Source of the DNA: Limanda limanda
Lineage: Eukaryota > Chordata > Actinopteri > Pleuronectiformes > Pleuronectidae
DNA length: 64,000 nt
Reading direction: 5' to 3'
Assembly: GCF_963576545.1 (NCBI RefSeq)
Contig: NC_083641.1
Location: 18,422,523-18,486,522, forward strand
Shown piece by piece: positions 48,031-59,648 of the stretch. How positions within the stretch are numbered: position 1 is the stretch's first letter; each line of letters starts with the position of its first letter. Under the pieces are notes generated by a model. That model was not told the origin of the DNA. It saw only the letters and a program-made list of their open reading frames with translations, and made no database searches. A program made the translations under genes and the position numbers.

Positions 48031-51000
48031 TCATAGCGCCTCTTCTTTCTTCACCTGAACCTCGCTGGCGAGTCCGTCCTGTGGCTCTGGCTGCACACTC
48101 TGGTTCTCATTGACCAGCATGTTGAACTGCAGGTCACTGTACTGGGAAAAGTCCTGAGTGTACGAGCCAAAGTTCTGGGTAAAGTTCACGTCCATGTTGT
48201 TAAATGTGGAGCTGCTGTCAGGCCCCGTGTCAAAGTCAATCATTTCCAAAAATGCAGGCATGTCTAGCAACTGATTAATCAAGGCCGCCTCATCTGTGCG
48301 GTTGTTTGAGTCCTGAGGGGCGTTGTAACACACCGGCCCGACAGCAGAGGCTGCAGGCGGGCCGGCATAAGGCCACTTGTCTGGCGGCATCGTGGTGTGA
48401 GGCTGTTGGAAGGGGAAGTGCTGATCTGCTGCAGGTGCACACTCTGCTGCAGGAGTAGAAACAGATTGTGTTACAGAGAAAATAAATACCTGTGAGAAAT
48501 ACAAGCAACTGGCAGTTATGAGGTAGAGGGACATGATTCTCCTTATTTGAATCTTGATATTATTTAAATCTTCTGCTCAAATAAGGTTTATTTTACGACC
48601 TTTCTGACTACGTTTTTCAGAAGACAAGAAAGAACTCACCTGTTATACACGTCTTCTCTCTGAAACTGATGTCTGACTTTATTCTGCACTTCCTCTTCAC
48701 CTCATATGGATCTGAAATGGAAAAACGGTTTGGTGACTTAAATTAACTGCTGCATCTAATTCATAACATTTACAATAAAACCTTACAGGCGACACAGCGA
48801 AGAACAATCCCAGAGAACAGACACGTCAGTGTTTCTCCCTCTGACTGACCTGGGTTGTGTGGCAGGTACGTGAAGGTCACTGACTCGCTCTCCATCTGGT
48901 CTGAGATGCGACGCAGTGAGACGCTGACCTCCACCTCCTCCGTGAGGTTCTGGTCCTGGTACGGTGGCGTCTTGAACACAATAGCGATCTGCCGGTGCAC
49001 GTCTGTCTGGGCGAACTCCCCGTTCGCCTTCCACGAACCGCGCCGGAATATGATCTCAATGTCATCTGGGGACATATCATTTTTCAGGTTATAAATATTT
49101 TATTTAATTTTCCAGTAAAACTAAAATTACCTATGCCTCCATCATCCAGTGCAGTTCAAGTCTACATCATTTCCCCCCCAGACTCATATAAAGGTCAAGT
49201 GACCTTCGATCTTAGACTCTAAAATCAAATCAATAAATCTTTGAATCCAAAGTGACAACTGGTCAAAACTTTAATCATCAGTCATCAGTTTGATCCAAAT
49301 TTGAAGGGATTATTTCATGGCGTCCTTTAAGAGACTGTGTTGCCAAGAATGGGACGGATGGACGGGTGGACAAGCCGAAAACATAATGTCGCCAGCGCGG
49401 CAGCACAAAAAGCCATTCTCTTAAATTCAGTTTAATAAGATTATATAATCTAGTTAGTCATAGTCAGTATTTTTACTACTTAAAATATGATTTTGTATGT
49501 AATTTGAGCATATTTTGACTGACAGATTAATCCTAATGATACAGGCCTCTGACATCACCTTCTGTTCCCCAGAACAGATAGAGGACACAATTAAAAATGA
49601 AAATTCCTCTCACCTTTCTGCACTTTGTCACACAACATGTAGATCTCAGTCTTTCCCGTGCAGGAGCCTCTGTACTGGTTCAAAAAGGTGATCTTCAGCT
49701 GGGATGTAGTCGTGGCCTCTGTGAAACCAATAATAAAAAAATTATAAAACATGCAACAATGCCTAGGGTTCAGGGTAAACTGCTTTGGTTCCGCTGGTTA
49801 AACTGTGGTGAATAAGTGTTTGTGTGTCTGGCGTTGTCTCACTCTTGTCATAGATTGTAGTGGACACCACAGGGTTGAGACTGTCCTTCCTGCCGTCCTG
49901 CCACTCGAGCTCACACTGGAAACACAGACGCACGGCGTTCATGTCCAGGTCTTCAATGCCCTTTGTGTCACCAGCTGAGGGAGGAGAAGACGCACGAGTT
50001 ACGAGATACGATGAGTCACAGTGAAGTTTATCACTGAGTCAAAAAAGAAACTGTTTGTGGTTGGAGGCTTCAGTTTAAAATCCAACTCACTTTGAAAGGG
50101 GTCGATATTTTGGCTTCTTCTTTTCTGAAGTGAAGAGTCAAGTTCTCTCCTCCTCACACACTGGATACCAAGGTTGGCAAAGCTGCGTCATCAAATTTAA
50201 ACACATTGTGTGAGGACTTTTTATCTGCTGCGATTTAGGGCGAAGAGACATGATGTAAAGAGAAAAACAGATTTCACATTCTGGGAGAAAGATAAACATG
50301 AGATGGATGTTCACCTGTGTCGCCGGCTGCTGTGAGGGTTCAACGAGATCTCACAGATCCCTGAACCAATCGGGCAGTCTTTACCCACAAGGCAGTGGGG
50401 GTGAGGCCGGTGAGGGAGGTCTTTGGTCACCAAGGAAACGGTGACTGTGACCCTCTTGATGTATTCAACGGGACCCTGGATCTGAAAGAGGGAACAAGAC
50501 AGGAAAATAAAAGAGAGAAAGTATAAAGAAATGTGGTTCAGACAATATTTTTTATATGATATTCAGGTTTTAAAGGTATTAAAGGAAGAGATAAAAGAAA
50601 TCATTAATCAATCTCCCGTTTATCTCCTTAATTAATTTCATCTATAATATTACAAAAGGAAATAAATCAAATGTTCCAACGGTGTGAACCCTAAAGATAC
50701 TTCTTTTAACTGTCACTTTTGGCAGAGAAGAGCAGAAATATGTCAATTTAGCTTTGAATATTGAAGTCAATTTTTCAAAGCCCTTTCTATTCTTTGTAAT
50801 ATTAAGTGTGTGTATTTGTGCAGATTAAATGCTCTCACACTTTTTAGGTTCCCCTCTTTTTCTCCTGTGTGTTAGCACTGACCCGTTAATAAACATTTTC
50901 CTGTCTATCCTGTGGATAATAACCACTTCTTGGGATTTTTTTAATAAAATGGAAAAATGCAAAGAGAACAAATTTAAGCCGCCATATAACCCAAAATTTT

Positions 51001-54000
51001 CATCTCAAAAATGTGAAGTTCAAATTAACCAATTTCTGTAATTTCAGCCGTTAAAACCCCCACACAATGTCTAAGGTGTTAAATGTGTGTGTGTGTGGGG
51101 GGGGGGGGTTGTTAGTGTAATGGCAGAGTATAAACTGCCAGACGTTGGCCACATTTCAGGTGGGATTCCTGGGGACTTTCTAATTCACTACATCAACCCA
51201 CATCCCTTCAGCTCCACCCAACTTCACTGTCTGCACGGTGGAGCAGCAGGGGGGTGTAAGTGTACACACCAAACAAAATCATCTGTGGGTGAAACCTGCA
51301 ACTCTCTCAGGGCTGATGAATCCCCTTAAGGGTCAAAAACCAAAACCAAATTTACCGCAGCATAAAGAGAGATGTACTCGAGGGAGAAAGTACCTCAATC
51401 GCAGGCTGAGTCTTGTTGGTGTCGGTGCTGGACACCCCCAGGATGCTGCCGGCGGAGCGGCCTTCACACTCGTACCGGAACCTCATGCCTCTGTCCTTGG
51501 GCTCCTCCACCACCACCAGCCTGGGCTTCTCCAGGATCCGGTCCAGCATATCGGTGTCGTCCTGGTTCTTGTGACATTGGCGAGAGGAGCTGGCCGGAGA
51601 GGTGACGGCCCGGGAGGGAGGAGCTGACGCCATCACGCTGGGACTGTTCAGCCGCAGCAGGGACTGAGGGAAGGTCGGCTGGGGAAACAAAAACCACAAC
51701 ACAACTTTATCAACGCTGAGCACAAACAGATGAAGATCAAATAATATTCAATCAGACAACAGATAAAACTCAATACAAGTTTAAGACCAAGAACAGACAC
51801 AATTAAGAAGAGAGACATTCACCACAGATATACTGAGCTCTCAATTCTGCCAGAAATATCATCAGTTAGATTAAGAACACGTGAGGTTTATGTACAATGT
51901 ACAAGTTGTTTAGAGCTAAAACAATGAACTTGTTGGCAACTATTTGTGGAATATATTTATTGTTTCAGTAATTTTGAAAGAAAAAAATATATATGAAGGT
52001 TTCAGCGTCTAATGAAGTAAGATTTCCTGCTTTTCTTTTTCTTTAACTTAATATAGGTTTGGGTTTGGGATTATTTGGACTTTTGATTTCCTTTTTCCTA
52101 CTATCACCATCAGCATCATCCCCAAAAATCCATATCTGTCTGAATCAAGTTCAACCAAAGTGAAATCAGTCCTGTTAACATCTGTTTGAGGCCCAAAGAG
52201 ATAAATAATCCAATATTTCATGAAGTTTTTCCTTTACTTTCCCATTAATCATCTCACAACCCGGGCCATAGGCTGGAAACCACTAAACTACATATGAAGT
52301 AGTTGAAACAAGCCACAATGGTAAAATGATGGATATAACACCATTGCTGATAATGTTGACGATATTAAAACTGAGTACCTCCTACAGGCTTCCCCACAGA
52401 AACAGAAAACTTACAAACAGAGTAAACAGATCAGTCACAGAAAGGTTTTTAAACAGACAAGCAGATGTCTGTCGTCCCTCGTATCAGATCAGAGTGTAGG
52501 AGAAGCTTTCTGCAGTGAAGAAGCACAACTGAGCTTTTCCTTCATACATGTGCTTTGTATCTGAGCGCAGCAAAAACCATGTGCTCGTTGGCCTTTCCGT
52601 CACACCGCAGACTATTTTATATCCCCCAACAAACTTTTACTTTCTCTCTCTGCAAATTCTCTGCACCACTAGTCACATATTCCTGTCCTGTAGAGCTTCT
52701 AGAGGCCTGAAAGTAAAACAAACTAAATCACACACACCAAAGTTTTCATCTGTTCTAGCATCGGTTGAACAAAAGATGAAGATCAAACCTGCAGGGAACA
52801 AAGACGTAAAGAAGCTGACTCCTCTCACACTCATGCAGCAGTGAAACCCGGCCGGGGGCTCATTAAAGCGTCGCTGCAGAGATCTGGATGATGCCTCTGC
52901 ATGAGATCACGTTTCACTGTTTCCTGTCAGGCCACAGACGTATATGTGCTGCTTTGTTAGCGTGATAATCGGGACATACCTGTTCTCCTTAAAAACACGG
53001 AAGCTAAACAAAAGCCTGGCAAACTGACCCAGCGAACAGGAAATAGGGAGAGGGAACCTGACGTACATCGACCAATCGGAGGAGGAGAGCGGTGCGAAGA
53101 ATGCGACCTCTAACCCCCGGTGGGTTTGGAGAGTATACAGGGAGGAGGGCAAACTGAAAGTAGGAGTCAGATTACAGTTCTTCCATGTCGTCCCAGCCAC
53201 TCCTGCTCCTTCTTCTTCGCCCTCAGCCTCCTCCCACAGAACAGCATGCTTGGGAGGCGTGGCAGCTTCTCACAGGCCACAATGACTAAGACCTATGTAA
53301 CAAATTGTCCCACAAAATCTTTCAGTCACACACGTACTAATCGTTTGCCTGTAAAGAGTTGGGCTGGTGGGCTTCGTAACATGTGTTTGTTTATGTGTGT
53401 GAAGGCCACAGTTACAGCTTCTCATCAGATTACAACACCTCTGACCTCCCTCATGTCTGGAAACCACGTGCTTTCCAGTCAGAGCCTGAGCTGCCTGAGC
53501 ACGGCTCTGCACAACAACAACAGAGCCAACAATCTGTAGGCTGCACAGGTGCCACGCCGCAGTTCAATCTTTTAATCCTTCTGAAAAACCGCTTTACAAA
53601 ACCAAAAACCAGGAATCCAAACAGAAGCTTCCACTGAGCGTAATATGATTAAGTTTTTAAGAGCAATATACAAGAATAAAACTGACCTAAACACTGATAC
53701 ATGGACATTTAAAACTGCACAGATCAATTGATAGAGATGTTCCCATACCATTTTTCCTTTGCTGTTACCTGGACTTTGCATATAAGTCAAATACAGATGA
53801 CAGCTACCATTGCTGCATGGCTTATTGCTAGTGATGGCATTTGCCACAGTCACCCCTCGGAACAGGGGTCTTGCTTACGGGACATGTAGCTGTTTTAGTT
53901 GTGGGACTTTCCAGCGTGAAATATTACCAAACTGCTGACAGTTTAGTTAGCTCTGGCTAAGGCTATGCTACCAGAAATAACCCTCTAAAGACATGGCATC

Positions 54001-56914
54001 CGATTGGCACGTAGACTTGTGGACTCGCCCATGCCCGACCTGGCATTGGAGAAAATACTGGAATCAAGTTATTAAAATGACCTCTGTAATTCATTCTTGA
54101 GCCAAAAGCTAAAATAAGCAATGCTTTAACAGTTCATTTCAAATCATCTTTTTGAAAAGGAACTATTTTGTATAACGTATTGAGTTTTTGTAATGTCCAC
54201 TAAATTTAAAACAATTACAATTAGAATGCAGTCTAATATCTTTAACATGATCAGTGTCAACTATCGAGGAGGAAAAGGCCCAAAATTATTTCCGACCTGG
54301 ACAAGAAGCATAAATGGATGAATGAATGGTTATGGATTTCTCAAGGTCGTGGGATGGAAAACCAATTTGTTCCAACCAGTTACTTGCTCAAAATATAAAG
54401 TACTTTCCACGACCTGCAGACTCTGTATTGAACTGTGTCTTGGGTTTTAACCACACTGGACAACTCCAGTCTTCTTAAACACACCGCCCACACCTGAATG
54501 AAACCTCCCTGTTGGGTGTCGCAAAAGCCAACAATCAGGAAACCACCAGCTGAGGATGAAACCAGACGAGCCCAGACACAACAACTCAAATGACAAAGCT
54601 GGTGCGCACACACCGCCACTGCTCCGAACGCAGCCAAGCATGACATCGTGAACCCACTTACCGGATGTCCAGTGCCTCTGGCCACCAGCACCGGCTGTGA
54701 CGCCAGCGAGGGGCTCTGTCGGTGCATCCTGAGGGGCTGGCTGCGCTGCCCCTGGGGGGGGAGGTCGGCGGGAGGGGGACAAGGTCGAGGGAGGCCGACA
54801 GCTGACTGCTCACCGTCCTGTGTGATGATTTCCTCAATGAGCTCTACAGGAAAATAAATATTGTTGTTGAATAATATGAATCTCAGATGGGAAATCAAAC
54901 AAGGTATATTCACAATGACTGAGAACAGTGTTATTCAAATACAGATTTCATGACCGATCTTTCAAACACTTGTCATGTAACCCCAGCAGACTTTGTCTAA
55001 ATAAAACAAATCTATGTTATTATATAAGTTTGGCTCAACATCTAGATATATAACGACAGGTAATCCATTATTCATAGTTTCCTGAAAAATTCCTAGAAGG
55101 AACCATGCTGGTTCCAATCATATGGTTCTTTCCAGGAAACTTTTCAGGAGATCATTTGGAAATAAAATAGGATTCATGGATCGGTAAGAAAAAGTGATAA
55201 ACCATCATAACACACAAAATTGAGTTTTTATAGGATATTTAAAGAATTGATTAACAGAATCTCAATAACAAACTCAAATTTTAGCTTTTTAATCCCTTTT
55301 GTTGAGCATTATCTTGTTTAAACTATGACCTAATACCAAAAAGTGCCAATACTGCTCTGTTGCAAAATGCATTCAAAATGTTAACGAGCTTGTCATGAAG
55401 TAACTATTTAATTCTTGAAGTTTAGTGCATTGGTTCCCCGGCTTGGGGTCAGGCCCCACCAAAAGGTCACCAGTTAAATCAGAGGGGTCATCAAACAGTT
55501 AAAGTTCTAAAACAAATATATGTTCATTCATTTGGCGTTTTATCTAATCTTTGATGACGCTGTTACATTTTCTTAAGTTCTTAAAACAAAGCCATTTCCT
55601 TCTGATATGTGGCGAGACGTGTGAAGTGGCTTGAAATGGAAACACTGTGATACAACTCCATTTACTGGAGCACTTAAAATCTCTAGGTTTTAAGATGTAC
55701 TTAGTGACTTTCCACCACTGTCGAGACCACCAGTGAAAGTCAACAATAGCCTTGTTGCCATGGTTTCATGCATTTGAATTCACGTTGCAGTCTAAATGGG
55801 GCCTGTTATTCAAGTGTGACAGACACTTCCTGCTGCAGTAGTCATACAAAGTAATCATAACAGGAACCAGTAGTGTATTAAGCAATAAGCAAAACATAAT
55901 TTATTCAATACATAATCACCAATAAGTTATATTTTAAGAACATGAGGGTTTGTCCTGTTATTCTCATACCTTACTTGACTGTGACCGAATATTTCCAAGT
56001 AGGGCTGGGCAATAAAACAATAATGATGAGGAAGTGAGGAGGAATAACACATCGTTGATCTACCTCATATTTGTAAAGTGTTTGTCGTTCTCTAGTAATA
56101 AACAAGAGTTTAAAAACCACAACGCCTTCAGTCAGGAGCAAAAATCTGTTTTAAACCTTAGAAGATATAATAATGTTACATCTATCATAAAAACGTTTGA
56201 TATCGGCTGATATGAAAATGTTAATCTTGATATTATATTTTGGCTTTAATTTGAACCACATCAAGATAAACTACAACCTGAATCTGCAAACTTGGTTGAT
56301 TGGGTTTCTGACATTTGATAGATTCACACTGAGGATCACCCAACAAGTCAAACTGTAATGAATGCTTTAAATTAGCTTTAAATGCAAGATTGAAGCTACT
56401 GTGTTTTGTATTTTGTGGATTTGTTGTCTGAACTTCTGCAGCTGTTGTGCTAGGAAGCAGAAACAGCGATGATCGTTCACTTCTCTCTCAGAAGGAGTCA
56501 CCTCAGGTCACAGGGCTGCCTCACACAGGTAAAACGTGAACAGATACAAGAGTGTGAACTCACCGAAGTCTGACAGGCCTCGGTCTGCAGGAGAAACACA
56601 GAAAACAAACTGTCAGTGAACACACCATGTGACTGCTGGAGCGAAGCGGGGACACAGGGAGAAACGGAGCCGAGGAGGGGAGCTCTGATCCCGGGGACAG
56701 AGGGAGAGACGGAGCCGAGGAGGGGAGCTCTGATCCCGGGGAATGGGTGTTGGCTTCTCCGCTCTGACACATCACATGTCTGAGGATGATGTCACCACTC
56801 TCTCTCTCTCTCTCTCTCTCACACACACTCACACACACACACATACGCACACACACACACACACGCACATGAACACTTACCAGAGGAACCAGTGAAGATG
56901 TCCATGTCTTTCAT
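48031..56914 (-). CDS. relb: RELB, NF-kB subunit (non-canonical pathway transcription factor)
   Basis: Rel-homology transcription factor that pairs with p52/p100. Coding exons 5' to 3' on the minus strand: 56914-56881, 56584-56564 (21 nt), 54843-54662, 51678-51394, 50481-50315, 50182-50091, 49974-49843, 49718-49614, 49065-48850, 48711-48640 and 48446-48031. They total 1,722 nt, exactly 573 aa plus stop; human RELB is 579 aa. The DNA-contact loop [19 protein letters not shown] (~142-160) is RelB-type. It continues with [29 protein letters not shown], the dimerisation-domain stretch [21 protein letters not shown], and a basic KRKCRIK near the Rel-domain end. The acidic Gln/Asp-rich C-terminus is the likely activation region. 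The ATG at 56914 was chosen because the second ATG context gives [11 protein letters not shown] leading to the conserved N-terminus. An in-frame ATG at 57115 would add 67 residues. Confidence 0.96.
56803..56868. repeat. (CT)n/(CA)n microsatellite
   Basis: A ctctct run passes into cacaca runs, immediately 3' of the first RELB coding exon's donor (in RELB intron 1). Confidence 0.9.
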
Positions 56915-57191
56915 CGCATGTGATCGGTCCTTTAAAAAACATAAACTCTGCCGTCGTGTTCGTTGGCTTTCTTCCCACAGATGGTGGCCTCTCCCCGGGT
57001 AGATCTCCTGCTCAGGTCCGCTCTGCTCGGGTTCGGTCTCCTCGGAAGAGACAGCAGCTCTGGATGATCGCAGCAGCCTGGGACTCGGTGTTAAACACAC
57101 TTGAAAACACTGCATGTATGATGAAGTCTGAACTTTACAGATCCGAGTATTTCCGCAGCAGGCTGGGCTGTGATTGGCCGGTTCAGGATGT

Positions 57192-57201
57192 GGAAAATCC
57201 C
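57192..57201 (-). promoter_or_regulatory. kappaB consensus site upstream of RELB
   Basis: The minus strand reads GGGATTTTCC, a full match to GGGRNWYYCC, about 280 bp upstream of the RELB ATG. Vertebrate RELB is a known NF-kB target. That this site is used is inferred. Confidence 0.6.
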
Positions 57202-57405
57202 CTCGACGTCATCACGTCAACTCTCTGACGGGAACCCCCCCTCCCATCCCACTAACTGCTTGCAGCTTCACCAGGACACGTGTTGTCTTTAAACTCATTT
57301 GAATATTCAACATTTTACATCTAATAAACATGCCCCACAAAATGAAAATTGTTTTCTAAACCAAACAACCATGTGTTCTGAATATGCAAATATATCTGCA
57401 GCTAT

Positions 57406-57803
57406 TTAAATTAGCCTGCATCCACGGATACCAGTTTCATCCCCCAGGCCATAAGACTTTTAAACTCCTCTGAACTGCAATAACTCCACCAAACCAGCAC
57501 CCTGGAATATTTACATATTTACACCAGAACCATAACAAGCATATTTGAATATTTGCACTACTGCACAAATTGAACATTCATCTGTAAATATATATATTTA
57601 TATATTTATATTTTAAATTTTTGATATTCTATTTCATTGTTATTCTATTTTATACTATTTCTATTTTTATTTTATTTTTTTGGGTTGAAATAACTGAGCA
57701 TTGCTTAAAGAGTGTGTGACCCAAGAATTTCATTGACAGTGACTACTTCATGTTATCTCTGTTCATTTAACAATAAAATCTTGAATCTTGAATCTTGAAT
57801 ACC
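57406..57803 (+). repeat. LINE 3' end with (TTGAATC)n tail
   Basis: Begins with coding remnants reading ..STDTSFIPQAIRLLNSS, the ORF2 C-terminus style of L2/Rex-type LINEs. AT-rich 3'UTR follows, then AATAAAATC and tandem ttgaatc units at the end (57779-57800). Confidence 0.7.
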
Positions 57804-59648
57804 TACTGTATATCATGCCAGAGCCAGGTGTTTGTTCAGCTATAGAAAAGTGAGGGATTTCTCCTGGTTGCATCATGTCACCGCCTGATGTGATCATGTA
57901 TCTTCACTGAAAAAGAAGTGGGAATTCATGGTTTTATGATTAATTGCAGACCTGAACCCGCACCAATAAACTTCCTGCACGATTTTGTAACTACTCTTGA
58001 AAAACCGGGTTCCAAACTTGTCCATGTTTGGGGAACCTATGTGGTGCTGCAGTGCCCCCTGCTGTTCCCATGGAGAACAGACGATTTTAGGGAAATGGAA
58101 AGTAAAAGTTGAAGTGTTTCGTGGAAACAGTTAAAATCATCCTTTGGCAACATCTAGGGGCGTGGCACTACAGCTACATGCTGTGATTCAGCATTTTCTA
58201 TTTTTATAAAAGTCCTACTAAGGATTAGTTGAGTAATCCGGGGATCCTTGTTCATAGGTCACTGGTTTTCAAGCAGTGGATGATCTGTGTACAATACAAC
58301 TATACATGGTAGGAAAATGATAAATCTGCCTCCCATCCCCCCAATCAAGCATCGTTTGTGTAGGTGAGAGCAAACACTAACATTTTATCAGCTCGTTGTA
58401 AGTTTGCATCTCATTTGTTATTTCTTTGTAAAGTGAATCTGACTTTAGGACTTTCGTTCTGAAGTCTTATGAAGCATGCTGCATAAGCATCGAAAATGTA
58501 TTTCCTCTCCACATCAATTAAAATCTGCATGAAAATATAAGGTTTCATGTAAAAATACTGTTCTTGAACTCGAAAAGCACGAAAAGTTAACACAGTAAAA
58601 AAATGAACAAATCTTTGCATAGACATTTTAAATCACACTTAAGTTTTACTATAAACATGAATGCTCAAAATTTAATATGAACCAACATCGAACCCTCTTT
58701 GTTTCAGGATTTTACAGAACTCAACAACAAGAGACACTGTAACTGTTCCAGCACACACACACCTGACAGTCCCCACCCGGTCTGTCCAGGTGATTTGGCT
58801 CAGAGCTTGAAACATGTGAAAATCAGGCATCCAGTCAAGGGGGGGAAATTAAAAATTTAACTTGCAAATTAGGTATTGCTAGACAGTTTTGACATCTGTA
58901 TTATTAACATGACAAGCTGAAATTCTGTACAGTTTGAGGACATACAAAAAAAAAATGTTTCAGTGACCGAAAAACAAATTAAGTCATTGACAATATTAAT
59001 ATATTTATATTAATACCAACAAGGCTGTTATTTTTTGTGTTCAAGTTAAGAACATTAACCATTTGTTTAAAATTGAGGGTAGCAGTCACTGTCTTGTGGG
59101 TAGTGTCCTATAGGGTCGTCCATCTCGCCTCCAGTCCCCTCCCCTCTTCATCCTCCATCGTGGCTCAGGACCTTTCAAGTTTTCCTCCAGCACTACTCAC
59201 CGGTTTCCAGGCTTTGGAAACACGGTGCTCACATGGAATGAAAATAAAAATTCACAAGGAATCGACACAAATAACAAAAGTTGCACTTGGCCTATTTCTT
59301 CCCTGTATAAAATAAGAAAGGTATAGCATAACTGCGACCCGGTCCCCTCCCAACCTCTACTCCAAGACACTGTTACCCTCTGAGAAATCAAACAGAATAC
59401 AGTACAACACATTTTGTTTTACTTCACTTGAACCGCAAAACGAGAGGGCAGGGATGGAGCGGGAAACAGAAATAAGAATTTACCAAGTCTACACTGAATG
59501 ATTCTCTGTGGATCCACACAGAAATCAGAGGGAACAGATGAACTGCATCTTTTTTTGGAGCGGTGTCCATGACAGCTAAACGACAACTCCCTTCCCTGCC
59601 TTGTTTTCACAAGTCCTCTTCGCCCCGGCAGTGAGGGCGTGGTCTTGC
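57804..59648 (-). other. Spacer and probable CLPTM1 3'UTR
   Basis: No gene-like ORF. The part next to 59648 must contain the CLPTM1 3'UTR; I could not place its poly(A) signal securely. Confidence 0.4.

Noticed and set aside
51238..51627. Plus-strand frames of up to 129 codons over RELB exon 4
   Set aside because: Antisense shadow of the GC-rich RELB exon 51678-51394.
57229..57239. Second kappaB-like string gggaaccccc near the RELB promoter
   Set aside because: Has C where the consensus needs A/T at the sixth position; too weak to list.
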